Source: Strix aluco
Lineage: Eukaryota; Chordata; Aves; Strigiformes; Strigidae
Direction of reading: 5' to 3'
NCBI RefSeq assembly: GCF_031877795.1
Contig: NC_133970.1
Location: 44,925,538-44,989,537 of the forward strand
Length of the DNA stretch: 64,000 nucleotides
Position numbers and translations under genes: made by a program. The notes under the pieces were generated by a model, which searched no databases, was not told where the DNA came from, and saw only the letters and a program-made list of their open reading frames with translations. Position 1 is the stretch's first letter; every line of letters begins with the position of its first letter. Shown one piece after another: positions 51,374-63,505 of the stretch.

Positions 51374-52812
51374 ATGATGACAACACATCAAACGTGGATA
51401 TTGTGGGTCACGTTTGTTTTGACTTGTTTCATATTAGGTAGTGAAGGGATTTTTGACATTGAACCCAGAGCAAACATTTGGGTAACCTGGGCAAACACAT
51501 CTGGGATAAAGGATTTCTGTTTGAGTCTGCAACAAGCAAATGATCCTTTTAGAACCTGTTTAATTGGCATTCCATTGCGGGAAAATGAAACTGATTTTGA
51601 AGGATATTGGAAACAACAGAGAGTGAACCTGATTGGCAGTCAAAATGATGATAGTTGTTTCATTTCAAATTGGCCTTCCATGCGTAATGCAGCTTGGCAA
51701 AAGACAGTCATTGAGAATCTAAATCAGTTAACTTTACCCTTGCAAGAACTGGATTTGTTGGCCAGTGTTACACCTGTTGAGTATGTTGATGTTACCGGGA
51801 TGCAGAACTGCCATAATGTGGTTCCCCAGCTGCAGCCAGTGAATGGCACAGGAGTGGTTTGGTTTGGTGACCCATGACATATTTGGTTGGCGCAGAATGG
51901 ATGCCAAGATTTGTTTGTAGGTTACCAAAATGTAACAGGGCATTCTCCTTGGAATGGTTTGAAAACAGGAGGGTTATCAGTAAAAACCACAGGGGGCTTT
52001 AAACTTCCACCCGGAATGTTTCTGATTTGTGGGGATAGAGCATGGCCTGATATTCCTATACGACCTATCGGTGGTCCTTGCTACCTTGGACGACTAACAT
52101 TGTTTGCTCCCCACATGAGAGAATTGCTAAATCCCAGTCAGAGGCGAAGATCACGCAGATCTATTCGAAACTTTGATGAAACATGCAACGATGAGGTACA
52201 GCTGCCATCATTAGCCACAATTATAGTCACATCCTTTTTCCTCCCAGGAGGAATGGCTGCCATAAATGCAAAAAATATACATCGATTAGCTTGTTGGGGT
52301 GAAAAACGGTTTAATTTGACTTCGCAAATGATAAGCGCGTTACTCACTGATGTTGATAGTGTTAGCCATGCTACTTTACAAAATCGAGCTGCTATAGATT
52401 TTTATTATTAGCACATGGACACGGATGTGAAGACTTTGAAGGGATGTGTTGCTTTAATTTGTCTGACCGTTCACAGAGCATACACCAGCAATTAGCAAAA
52501 CTGCGTGAGAATATGAAACATATTACTGAAGGACATGACCCCTTTTCTGATTGGCTCACTAGACTCGGGATGGGGGGTTGGTTGCAGACATTGGTCAAAG
52601 GAGTATTGATAGTGCTAATAGTTTTATTAATTTTGATGTTGCTTCTTCCCTGTCTGTTTCAGTGTTTGCGATGGATGTTGAATGGTTTAATTGAGCAAAT
52701 GTTTAAGAAAGGAGAAGTCTGGATCGCTCAAAAACAAAAAGGGGGATTTGTGGAATGGCTGGAAAACAACGGACATATCATGAGCGATCCAGACCGAGAG
52801 GCTTCACTGTAA
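51374..52812 (+). pseudogene. env: ERV-E env, broken by one nonsense codon and a frameshift
   Basis: The start MMTTHQTWILWVTFVLTC gives a signal peptide. The surface subunit is interrupted by TGA at 51875-51877 and continues in the same frame. A furin-type RRRSRR site (about 52143) separates the transmembrane subunit, which has a hydrophobic fusion-peptide region, a LQNRAAIDF heptad region and a CX6CC motif. The frame shifts near 52400 just before the CX6CC motif. The membrane anchor (VLIVLIVLLILMLLLP) and a WIAQKQKGG tail follow, reaching into the 3' LTR. CX6CC marks a gamma/alpha-type Env joined to a betaretrovirus-type pol. Confidence 0.85.
52731..52748 (+). other. ERV-E polypurine tract
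   Basis: AAAACAAAAAGGGGGATT directly before the TGTGGAAT start of the 3' LTR. Confidence 0.7.
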
Positions 52813-53131
52813 CAGCAAGCTGCAGCTGTGTTCAAGGACATAAACAAGGCTGAGATAGATTCAGAAACTACATTCCTGGGCAAAAGATAAAGAAGTTGGA
52901 CTGTTGAAAACAGGGGGTCTACCTAGTGGGAGAGCAGCGCGTGGCCACCACACCGGGACCAATCATAGAGGGCAGAAGGACGCGTGAACAAGTAGCTTTA
53001 GCCTATTAGCAATAAGATAGCGGCGCGTGAAGCTTGTGATAGTGTATAAATTGCTGTGTAGCCTTTAATAAAGTGGCATCAACTTGATCACATTGATCGT
53101 CTAAGTTGTGTCCGGGACTTCTGCGTCAACA
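52749..53131 (+). repeat. ERV-E 3' LTR
   Basis: Copy of 44994-45376, 383 bp, ending CGTCAACA. The env frame ends inside it at 52812. Confidence 0.92.
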
Positions 53132-53236
53132 AATTAGTTTCCTTCAGTTTTGATTATGGTTTGTATTATAACAGATTGTGTTATTGTACAAGTACTGAAG
53201 TCCATGTTAATAGTAGAATATGTTTTTTTTAAGCTT

Positions 53237-53905
53237 TGATTGTATAATCATCTAGGGATGACAACCCACAACGAGTATGGAGACTCACCAGGACCGCACT
53301 CCCTTTTAACCTTGGAGGCAAGAGGTGACTGCACCACCACTTCAAGGAAACCAGCTGAATCATGACTGTGGTCATGGGGTGAATTGTGTGGCAGGTGCAC
53401 CCGCCCAATGAAAATGGGGCCTCTTGGCTGTGCAAATGTAGCGGCCATTGATTTATTTTTTTCATGACCTTGTTCCTGGGGCTTTATGGTAATTGGGGCC
53501 CTCAGCCAATAAGGGCTGATATTGACCACAGATCACACGCAGCTCAGGTATAAATGGAGTCCCTTGGGGGAGCCATTTTGAGCCAGTCCCCCCCTGGAGC
53601 AGTGTGCTGTGGACAAGGACTCTCCCCTGGGGTTAGGATGCCATCCAAGGAAATTCCTTGAGGTTTCTCCTATGGGTTGAGATGCTGCCTAAAGAAATTC
53701 CTCAAGATTGAGAGCCCTCACTTTTAGGTGAGCAACTGAGCATTTTGGATTGTTGTTAAATCCTAGGAGTCTGTGTAGTAATAGTTTTTGTTCTCTTACG
53801 GACATTTGAATCTGTTTTCTGTATGTTTGTGGAGTGTCAATTAATTGTATTAAAAATAAATTTTATTTTAATTCTTATCTGCTTATTTTGAGAGCCTCTG
53901 CAACA
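53237..53905 (+). repeat. Probable solo LTR, plus orientation
   Basis: Has a TATA box (GTATAAATGG about 53547), an AATAAA signal (about 53856) and a CTGCAACA end, in LTR order. The left end is uncertain (TGATTGTATAATC) and the flanks AGCTT/GCTCC match only weakly. Confidence 0.5.
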
Positions 53906-55163
53906 GCTCCAGGCATTGAGTTATTGGTCTAATTCTTGCCCCTCAGTCTGGTGAATTTGTACATGACAGCAGTGAGGTGTCTCCCATGTTCATCAGTCAG
54001 GTGGTGCTGCAGGCTGAGAGCAGGGGAGGTGGGCATCACCACTGCCTGTGCTATCTCAGAGCTTTTGTGCCCAGCTCACTACCCTCAGGGATGTGGCTGC
54101 ATGATTAGCAGTTGCTAATCAACTCCTCTTTTTCAAGGTTAAAGAAGAAAAAATGCTGTACTGTTTTAAAGGTTTGTGTATTTAGAATAAGGACTTCTTC
54201 GTCTGTGCTGCCAAACAGAATTAAATTGGTGAAATGGTATGTAGTATGCTGTCATTTAGTGAAGCATATGGCTGTTATGTAAAGGTTTTGATGACTTTCT
54301 TCATCAGTCTGCTTAAGAACGCTATGCATCTGGCAAAATTTTGAGAATGCTCAAGGCGTTATGGAAAGCTCATCTAAATAGGAGGGTTAACATGACATTG
54401 CATCCTGTATTGTCCTACCATGTGACTGCAGGGATACTGAGATGCAGCATTTCTTTTGCCTGGTGCACAGATTATGCTTTTCCTGTGATCTTCCAGGATC
54501 AGTTGCTTTGTTAAACCCATCATGGGAAGGAAACAGAGGGGCAACAAACTTTTTACAGCAAGGCTTCAAAGCACAGTGACAAGCTCACAAGCTGAAGAAT
54601 GAAACACAAACCCTACGTTCAGTTCTTGGACTGGTACCAGAATCAAGAACTACACTCTCAAGGTCAGCTATTCAAAGTGAACTGGAAGCATCTGGATTTA
54701 TTCAGAGCAATTAATCAGCTATTTGTTTGACCTTCATCTATCAAGTTAGTTTTCAAAGCAGCAAGCTAAAGCCTGAAAATTTGTGTCAAATATTTTGCAT
54801 GTGTCAAATGTACTGCATAGACTGTGAGCAAGTCACCACTTTTGTGCACAAAGTTTACAGTTTTAATTGCAAAGCCTCTTTTACCTTGTAGATTAAGATC
54901 CTGACATGCTAAATCTGTGAGATGGATGTAAACAGCTTCCAGTTTTATCTCTGATTTTGAACAGAACTGAAATATGTAGGTATGCCAGATTCATTTTTGA
55001 AGTCATTTCCAAACTAATCCTTAGACTTTCAGTAAACTGCTTTTTTTGCTAAGTTTTTCACAGTGTCCATTATGTGCAGGATTACATATTCATACAGAAT
55101 TATTTAATTTAAACTCCTTATTGGGACATCTTGTTAAATGGGGATGTGATTACCCTACAGACT
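53906..55163. other. Unique DNA before the NIM1K exon
   Basis: No gene or repeat recognised. It would be NIM1K intron or upstream sequence. Confidence 0.4.
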
Positions 55164-55412
55164 ATGACAACAGGATATGTGAATGGCAGAGGTCTTGAAA
55201 AACACCAAGTGGCGTCATGAGGACAGCAGAGAGGATGATGGGTACCTGAAGACTGACCCTATTTGAGAAACTAATGCAGGCTATGTCCCAGAATGACAAA
55301 GTGGTAAAAGAATTAACCCTGGGAAAGAGAATTGGCTTCTACCGAGTCAGAGTAGAAATAGGAAGTGGGAATTTCTCACAAGTGAAGTTTACATTTAATT
55401 CCCTAACCAAAG
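55164..55412 (+). pseudogene. NIM1K: NIM1K first coding exon, frameshifted
   Basis: An ATG at 55164 opens a NIM1K-like N-terminus (MTTGYVNGRGL), but the frame ends at TGA 55218-55220. Homology resumes in another frame at about 55252 (LFEKLMQAMSQNDKVV) and continues through TLGKRIGFYRVRVEIGSG and the kinase glycine loop GSGNFSQV to LTK, where a sound donor (AAAG|GTAGGC) follows 55412. NIM1 is an AMPK-related serine/threonine kinase. The open frame 55274-55528 is the intact part of this exon read through into the intron. At least one frameshift and one stop break the N-terminal region. Confidence 0.85.
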
Positions 55413-57815
55413 GTAGGCAGCACTGTGTGGGTCACCTGCATGCTGAGCACCCTAGTTCTGGTACATATACAGATGGACCTCTCTGCGAAGAAAGATGCTA
55501 TCTGAACTTTAAGTACACATTTTTTTGATTGTTTTGATTGCCTTTTTTGATTGTTGTGTGAATCTATAGGCAGAGCCACAGATAAATGCTTAGGTTTGGA
55601 TTAGTCTTTAAAGCAGCCAGAAACATTTCTTCTAGATGGCAGCTATTACAAGAAAAATTAGTCTCTGCACTTTGGGGAGTTAACACATCTTGCCCCATGG
55701 CTCAAGCACCCCACAGTTTTAAAACAAACAAACAAAACCCCAAGAAAACCCAAACAACAACAAACCACCAAAACCAAACCAATGTTGTGCCTCCCCTCCT
55801 ACAACTTGTCCTGTCCATCTGCCCTCTTCCCTGCCCCAGCTCATGGACTGCAGGGTACAGATGCAAAACCCCCAAAGCATCCTGGCTAGGCATGCTCCTG
55901 CCTACAGCCAGAGTTAGCAAGCTTTCCTTTGTTTCATAGCAAATTTTACTAGTATGGATGAGGCTTTTATTTGGTCGCAGTAATTTTGGTGAGAAATGTT
56001 ATGCCTGCTTTACTGACTCATTTGCAGGGGGTTCATTAATGTAAAAAGCTGGGATGGGATATAGGTGTGGGCTGAGCAGGTGCAGGAAAATAAGCTTTGG
56101 TACAGCCAAACCAGGGTAGAAGGTTGTGGTGAACTGCCAATTATTTTTCTTTTTGTAAGTAGAGAAAAGCATCCTATATGCTGCTTCTAGGAAGAACTAG
56201 AAAGGCTAGGTAACTGCAGCAAACACTTCAGTTATAGGTATAACTAAGAACCTGTCTTCATCTATCCTGCTGCTTCTTCTGTCTCTGTCTGGCAATAATA
56301 AACTGTTCTTGTTATCTCTCAGGGATAACTACTTTTCCCTGCATCTTTGTACACCACTATCTCCTGTTTTTCTCATAGTCTTTCCTTTCCAAATTGATTG
56401 ATTCTCCTTTTCTCCATCATCTTAACAGGTGAGAGAATAAGATATGCCCCAAAGCCTTCATGCCATATTATCTGTTATTTTCTCTGACCACCTCTTTCAA
56501 CCCAGACTGCAGAGGTGTGAAAGCTCATGTTTAACACCCCCCCCCCCCACACACACTCTTTCCTCTTGGTTTACGTGATCAATATGCTACCAATGTGACA
56601 AAGATTTTAGTCTTTCACCCCTAAGGTCAGCAATAAGAGCTCTCCCAGGATCAGTGCCACATGCTGTTACCATTCAAACTGCATTTCCTTCCAATTCACC
56701 ATACCACCATCAGCACCACACAGGAATAGGTACCCTCTTTCCTAACAGGCTCACTAGAAAGCATGAAACAGGTCAGAGAAAAGCAGCGTAGGGAAGACTG
56801 CCTTATACTCTGCACAAGCTCCTTCTCAGTGCATCAAGGGATAATTCAGCACCTTTTACAAGAACCACATTTGCTTAGAATATCTGCTGCACTCTGGTAG
56901 AAGAATCAATTTATGTGTTTTTATTACTAAAAAATGTAAATATACCAAACATGGAGTTTTCTTGATCTGTACAGAAATATATGTATCTATAGCACTTCTA
57001 GAAATGTTGAAACACTAAACTTGAGTTAAATAACTTTATAACATTAAGTAAAAACATTTTGAATGTTTTTATACCAAAACACACATACAAGTGTAATGGT
57101 CTTCTTACTCCTCTCTTAAAGCAATAAGTAAACAGTACTAACTTTTTATAATTTACCTCCATGTGCTAGAAACAGAGGTGAAGTCTTTTTTCTAAAAGAT
57201 TTGATAAGAATTATTAATTGTTAAGAAATCTGTGAATGATTTACTAAGATATTCTTGAGAAAAAAAAAACCAAAGCTTTTTCCCAGAAATAACAGTTCCT
57301 TTTGCCATGATCCAGTTTAATTTTGCTGTTTTGATAAGTTATACAAAGCTACTGTAAACCTATTTTAACCAGACTAATCCTTCAAATACCAGCTGTATTC
57401 AATAGAGTGAAGACAAAAGCCATAACCTACCAGTTAACACAAAAACATAAGGGCAATTGTGATTGACCTATTCATACTGCTCTGAGCTACCCTGGTGATG
57501 TGGTGCAGCTGCAGATGTATATCCATGTTTTGTAGACCTTGGCTTCACTATAGATATGCTACAGAAACACATAGAATTTAACAGCAGCTTTGCATTACCA
57601 GGACAGCATGTCACATCCCAATTTCTCAGGACAATGACTCAGATTCACCAATTCCCAGGTCAGGATTAAGGTGAAATGACATCAAGGATTCTTCAATTCA
57701 CACAATTCAATTTTTATCCACTCACGACAGATAATTGGCATGAAACTTTGTCAGTAATCTTTGCATCCTCTGCAACAGGCATTAAACTTACACCGACTAG
57801 TGGCAGATCTTATAC
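55413..57815 (+). other. NIM1K: NIM1K intron, left part
   Basis: Intronic DNA with no gene. It holds an A-rich CAAACAAAC region (55725-55780), a C run at 56537-56548 and AT-rich DNA. Confidence 0.45.
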
Positions 57816-57820
57816 CCCGA

Positions 57821-58167
57821 TGTGATGTTTTAATCCCTGCCGGGGTCTGAGACCACGTGGCCGCTGCCCCTCCCCCACAAAGGGAGTGAGATACAAGGCC
57901 CCGGGGCTGAGATAAGGAGAGGTTTAATACAACAGAGCAACAGCAACACAACAAACAACAACAATAAGAATAACAGTAATAACAATGGACAGAGCAAGGT
58001 ATGTACCGATACAGCAGTGAGAGAACCGGCTGCGCCGACCCACACGATCACTGATTCTTCCCGCGCTCACGCCAGGATGTGACGTCAGCATGGTATCTGA
58101 ATAACCCGGCTAGAGCTTCCCCCCCACTGCTGGGGAAACTTAACCCTATCCTGGCTAAACCAGGACA
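57821..58167 (-). repeat. Solo LTR of the ERV-C family, 5-bp target duplication CCCGA
   Basis: Reverse-complement match to 34231-34573, ending in the TGTCCTGG start at 58167. CCCGA flanks both sides (57816-57820 and 58168-58172). Confidence 0.9.
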
Positions 58168-58172
58168 CCCGA

Positions 58173-59640
58173 TAAGCCTTAAACAGGCCCAAACAAGCCT
58201 TGCCTTATATGCGGGCATACAGAATAAGAATGGGAGAGAAAAATGGGAAAGAGGAGAAGAGAGAGAGAGAAAGACAAAAAAGGAAGATTTCACCAGTCCT
58301 GGTTCCATTGTTAGTCCAGCCAGCCTAGGGGTCCAGTTCCGGTGGGGCACCACCACCCAGGGCTTTGACTTGTGTCCTTTTATAATTCCTTGCCCCTCCT
58401 CCAGGTGGGCACTTGGACTCGTTATCATGCCCAGTTTATGCTTCTAGAATTCTCCTTGCTTTTGGTACATGCACAGTTTGTACCTTCAGATTCTTCTGGA
58501 AATGAGTCAGTGGGCTTGGGGGTCATTGGGGAGTTACTCCCCCCTCCCTGCAGGTGTGACCATTGTTTGACCTTTCGTGAAAACACCTTCTCTCTTGGCT
58601 CTTCACAGAGTCACTCAGGATAGGGAAGTTCAGCCTCCAAGAAGTGTGGTTCCACCTCCGCAGGACCCCCTCCTCTTGCTGCGCCTCCCACCTCCCTGCC
58701 ATTACCTGCACAGTCCCGGCATTTCCATAGAAACCATTTCCTTTGCCAAAGTCCTTTACCGGATGGTTGAGACATTAACTGTGGTTTCATCAGACCATCA
58801 CACAGTGTAAGACAGCTAGATTTGCTGTCTTACAGGATCCCTGCAACTTATTCTACTCCACTGCTTTTTTTCCCTTCCTCAGAATAAGATCTGGGTGGTG
58901 CGGGTTCATGGCCCACTGTGGCATACAGACCTAAAAAAAAAAAAGAAAAAGTACTTTTCCTGTATTCTGTACAATACCAAGAACTACTCATGTGTGAACG
59001 CATTGGCAAAACTATCAGCTATCCTGAGAAAGACATCTCTACAACGCTGATTTTGGTAATTGAGAATTTGTGGGAGTAAGAAGTTAGGGAAAAATTCTCT
59101 AAGTCACACCAATTTAAACACACCTTTCCATTATAAACTTGCAGAGTTATAGCCAGAGCCCCTAAATTACCCCCAAATTTGTCTACCTTGAAACAAAGTA
59201 CCTAAATTTGACACTTCCATTAGTCTGCAAGCACCAGGCTCAGGCCTATCTCATCTGAACAGCACTGAGCTAACATGAAATAGAAAGCACAGACTTTCTT
59301 TACCAGCATTAGACACCAAAAGCAGATGCTCTAACTGTGGCCATCAGACACATATTAGCTTGACAGCAGTGGAGCACACTAAGACAGCAGATGATTTGAT
59401 TAGCCCTTGCAATACTCTACCAGCCTTCAGCTACGTCAGCAGCGAGTAGGATACTGGAGACAGAAAGGAACGTGGGTGTTTATGAAAGTTTGCAGGACTT
59501 AGTAGGCCTCTGCAGCTTAGCTTATACTGATCAGAGGTGAAATTTTATTGCACTTCTATAACCAAGCATTGTTCTAAGTAAACAGTATTACCATTTTGTA
59601 CCTATTGCATTAACACCTGAAAAGAATAATGCTTTTCATG
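58173..59640 (+). other. NIM1K: NIM1K intron, right part
   Basis: 58173-58800 has a retrovirus-like composition, with purine-rich AGAGAGAGA at about 58255, but no family is assigned. The rest is AT-rich with no gene. Confidence 0.4.
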
Positions 59641-59912
59641 AGAAAGTCGCAATTAAGATTTTGGACAAGACAAAGCTAAGATCAGAAGACTCAATGTTTG
59701 CTATCTCGTGAAATATCCAGCATGGAAAAACTGCACCACCCAAATATCATCAGACTGTATGAAACGGTGGAGACACTCTCAAAATTGCACCTGGTGATAG
59801 AGTATGCAAAGCAGGTGGGCAGCTCTTCACTAAAATCAGTACAGAAGGGAAGCTGCTAGAAACAGAATGTAAAATAATCTTCTCCCAGATTGTGTCTGCT
59901 GTGAAGAACATG
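59641..59912 (+). pseudogene. NIM1K: NIM1K second kinase exon, with two frameshifts and a damaged acceptor
   Basis: The segment encodes kinase subdomains II-V: KVAIKILDKTKL with the ATP-binding Lys, then [14 protein letters not shown], then [10 protein letters not shown] and IIFSQIVSAVKNM, each block in a different frame. An extra base near 59679 leads to TGA at 59709-59711, and a net two-base gain near 59807-59812 shifts the frame again. The expected acceptor reads ttttcatg|ag, where an inserted base seems to have destroyed the AG. The donor (ATG|GTAAGT at 59913) is intact. The remaining kinase exons are not in the window. Confidence 0.9.
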
Positions 59913-60455
59913 GTAAGTTGCTCTTCTTCCACGGGCATGTTGCCCCTCACTACTCTAGCAGATTTTTGTGGATGGATCTTTTGTTTTTTAACTAGTAGGT
60001 TTACTGTTACCAAGATTTCAGGCCCATGTTTCTGAAGAGCAAAACAGCCAGAGAAGAGCTATCTTAAAGGTATCTAAGGGTTACTGCCTCTCTGTTCACA
60101 GGTTTTGGGAGGAGACTGAACTGGGACGATCTAGTGAGTGGAACCATCCCTTTAGCAACAGAATTCTCCTGTCTGCTTTAAGTTGCTGTAGGCACCAACT
60201 AACAAAGCTTAATTTCTTTCCTCCAGCTATTTTAAAACATAGGATCAGTCACTCTTCCGCTAAAAGAAAGTGTTCCAAAGAAGAGGCTTGTTATTAAGTA
60301 TTACAAACAACCAGCTTGCTTATTAATGAATGTAATGAGACCATTAATTCCAAATCCTCACTTTGGAACAAATCTGTGAAGTTAACACCCAGCAAGTCAC
60401 TTCCCCTTGCCTAGTCTTCAGTATTGCAACTGGATTTAAGATGATGCTGTTTATG
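59913..60455. other. DNA after the NIM1K exon
   Basis: No gene recognised. A catalytic-loop exon (HRDLKAEN type) is not found here or further right in the window. Confidence 0.4.
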
Positions 60456-60460
60456 TAGAG

Positions 60461-61039
60461 TGACTTGCGGAAAAAAAGAACTCTACAACTTTGTAGTTGT
60501 AAAGCAGGTATGTTTATTCAGCGCTGGACGCACGGGGGATCGCTCCACCACAGGCGTGCGTGCCCTCCCGTAGCCTTTGACCTGTTTATATGGTACAAAG
60601 TATTGTTTATTCATGAAGCGCCTATACATATTTATGATCTATCCCCGCTTCGTATGGTAATTAGGTTCCTCCCTCCTGCGCATGCGTCCTGGGCTCCTCA
60701 GGTCCTGGGCAGTGGTCGTAAATTCCTGGGCGGGGGTCTCGTTGATGAAGTACCTCATCTTCCTCACCAATGAACTTTTCACCTTGTCCTTCTGCGCAGT
60801 CTCAGTTGTTCTCTGCTCCTTATCTGAACCCCTGGGTCAGCTTGTACCGGAATTTGGGGGGATTTATCTCTTACCTATGTCTCTTCAAGGGCTAGAGGAA
60901 GTCTCTGCTCAGACCCGAGAGATAGTAACCTAGCAACTTTATCGACACCTGGTGTTTCTCAATGTGGAGACCCCTTGTCTTTGCGCAAGTTCTTTTCTCT
61001 TATGTTCTCTGACTACAATGGTTTATATTCCCCCTATCA
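60461..61039 (-). repeat. Solo LTR with 5-bp target duplication TAGAG
   Basis: TGACTTGCGG..CCCTATCA with TAGAG at 60456-60460 and 61040-61044. AATAAA on the minus strand near 60515. Related to 13862-14460. Confidence 0.8.
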
Positions 61040-61069
61040 TAGAGCTGTCATTATTTAAGATCAGAGGGC

Positions 61070-62040
61070 AACTGAGCACCATGCAGCCACTCACTCACCC
61101 CTTCCCCCCAGTGCTGGGAAGGAGGAAAGCAAAAAACCCAGGAACTTGAGATAAGGACAAGGAGGGATGGCCTCATCCATTAAGGCACAGGCAAAAGACA
61201 GGCTTGTTAGGGGAAGGAAAAAAAGAACATAAGTTTAATACAGACACTAACAACACCACCACCACTTAACAGACAGAGTAGGACAGTGAGAAAAATTACC
61301 ACATCTTGACAGCACCTTCCCCCATCCCTCCCTTCTTCCCAGGCTCAGCTTTGCTCCTGATATCTCTACCTCCTCCCCTCAGTGGTGCAGGGGGCAGGGA
61401 ATTGGGGGGTGCAGTCAGTCCTGCCGCTCCTTCCACCTCAGGGAGGGGGGAATTTCTAGCATTCCTCCCCTGTTCCAGCATGGTCCCCCTCACAGAAGAC
61501 AGTCCTCCACAAACTCTCTTCAACATGAGTCACTCCCATGGGTGTGTGGGTCACCCCCATGTGTTGCATTATTCCCAGCGCCAAACTACAACAGCGGGGC
61601 CTTCTTCCCACAGAGTCCCAGCCTTCTTCCGGGTACAGTCACCTGGGTCAGCGTGGGGTCCTCCACAGGCTGCAAATTGTCATCTGCTCCACTGTAGACC
61701 TCCATGGGTGGCAGGGGGGGCAGCCCTGCCGCCTCACCACAGGATACAGGAGAGTCTCTGCTCCAGCACACCTCCCCCCCTTCTCCTCCTTTCTTCCACT
61801 GACCTCGGTGTTCACACAGATCAGATGTTCTCCTTGCAACTTCTCCTCACAACTCCTCCCAGGTTCCCCTTCTTAAATACGTTATCATAGAGGTGCAGCT
61901 AATTGGTCTGGCTGTGGTGCAAAGGTGTGTCCAACTTGGAGCCAGGGGAGCTTTTGAGAAGCTTTTCACAGGGGGCCACCACTGTAGCCCCCTCCCCTGC
62001 TACCAAAAACCCCTGCCACTCACTCAAACCAGGACAAGAG
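61070..62040 (-). repeat. LTR of the 29307-30503 family (boundaries approximate)
   Basis: Shares the GAGATAAGGACA and CCCAGGCTCAGCTTT blocks and the terminal CTGCTACCAAAAAC region with the LTR at 29307. No target duplication found. Confidence 0.65.
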
Positions 62041-62340
62041 CCCAAAACATCTTATAAAGGCAGGAAAGGACAATTAACTACTTCCAGTACCATCTCCTCT
62101 GAACCTTGCATGGTAACTACAGCTATGTAAAACAGCATAAAAAACACAGGAAGGCTGTTCTGCAAGTTTGAGAAGTAAAACTAGTATTTGTTAAAGTTGG
62201 TTCAGGGTATCCTCTGGCAGCTCATATCCCACATAATAACGTCAGGCTCTGAAAACCTGAAAAGCTCTGAAAGTCAAAATCAAGAGTGTTCCCAGGTCAG
62301 ATGTCTAGAAACTACATTACAAACTGCTCATGGTACACAT

Positions 62341-63505
62341 GAGCCTTCCCAGGCTCAGCTTTTCTCCCGATTTCTCTACCTTCTCCTTGACAGCAGCGCA
62401 AGGGGCAGGGGATGGGGGTTGTGGTCAGTTCATCACACTTTGTCTCTGCTGCTCCTTCCTCCACAGGGGGAGGACTCCTCACACTCTTCCCCTGCTCCAG
62501 CATGGGGTCACTCCCACAGGAGACAGTCCTCCATGAATTGTCTCCGACATGAGTCCTTCCCACAAGGCTGCAGCTCTTCACAAACTACTTCATGGGCAGC
62601 AGGGACACAGCCTGCCCTTTCACCACAGGCTGCAGGGGAGACTCTGCTCTGGTGCACGACCTCCATCTTCCTCCTTCCACTGACCTTGGTGTTTGCATAG
62701 GTATTTCCCTCTGTGGTGGTTTGACCTTGGCTAAATGCCAGGTACCCACCAAGTCGCTCTATCACTTCCCCCCCCTTTCCCCTTTTTTTCTCAATAGGGC
62801 AAAGAAGGGAAAGAAAATAAGATAGGAAAACAAAACAACCCTTGTGGGTAAAACAACAGCAGTTTTAATATAAGCAAAGCGAAGCAAAGGTCCACGCGCA
62901 GAAGCAAAAAAAAAAGCAAACAGATTTATTCTCTACTTCCCATGAACAGGCGATGTCGGGCCTTCTCAGGAAGCAGGGCTCCCATACGCGGAGGGGTTGC
63001 CTCGGAGGACCAAGGGTGACCCCCCCCCTTCCTCCTTTCTCCCAGCTTTATACTGAGCAGACGTCAGATGGTCTGGAATATCCCTTTGGTCAGTTGGGGT
63101 CAGCTGTCCTGGTTGTGTCCCCTCCCAAGATCTTGCCCACCCCGTCCCACTGTGGGAGGGGGGGAAATGTCGGAAAGAGCCTTGGTGCTGTGTAAGCACC
63201 ACTCAGCAGTAGCCACACCACCAGGGTGCTATCAACACCCTGCCAGCTCCCAGCATAAAACACAGCACCATGAGGGCTGCTACAGGGGAAAACCAATTCT
63301 GGCTCAGCCAGACCCGATACACCCTCACAAGTCCTCCCAGGTTCCCCTTCTTAAATACATTATCACAGAGGTGCAGCCACCATTGCCAATTGGCTCAACC
63401 TCAGCCAGAGGCAGGTCCAACTTGAAGCCAGGGGAGATTTGAGAAGCTTCTCACAGGAGCCACCTCTGTAGCCTCCTCCCCTGCTACCAAAACCCCACCA
63501 CACAC
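62341..63505 (-). repeat. Older LTR of the 29307 family, split by a nested solo LTR
   Basis: 62341-62711 matches 29568 onward (CCCAGGCTCAGCTTTTCTCC). 63325-63505 matches the end of the 61070-62040 copy (CCTCCCAGGTTCCCCTTCTT onward). Between them lies the 62712-63237 LTR and about 90 bases that I cannot assign. The left end is truncated. Confidence 0.65.
62712..63237 (-). repeat. Solo LTR of the ERV-D family (526 bp)
   Basis: Near identical to 44466-44991 over its full length. Flanks CCCTC on the left and CCCTG on the right give an imperfect 4-5 bp target duplication. Confidence 0.88.

Larger units (their letters stand above)
44994..53131 (+). mobile_element. ERV-E: near full-length betaretrovirus-like provirus (LTR-gag-pro-pol-env-LTR)
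   Basis: Two 383-bp LTRs, a tRNA-Lys3-like primer site, gag, a dUTPase-containing pro, pol and env follow in canonical order, each in its own frame. Gag frame to pro frame to pol frame each step is -1, as in betaretroviruses. The LTRs differ at about 24 positions (about 6%, counted by eye), so this is the oldest of the three two-LTR proviruses. Gag, pol and env each carry stops or frameshifts; pro is open. No matching target duplication is found: the left side reads AACACC and the right AATTAG. Confidence 0.93.

Noticed and set aside
44994-53131. ERV-E as an intact, infectious provirus
   Set aside because: Gag, pol and env all carry stops or frameshifts, the RT box is YMDE, and the LTRs differ by about 6%.
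55702-55920. Minus-strand frame with a hydrophobic tail
   Set aside because: The hydrophobic stretch is a translated CAAACAAAC/CCAAAACC low-complexity tract.
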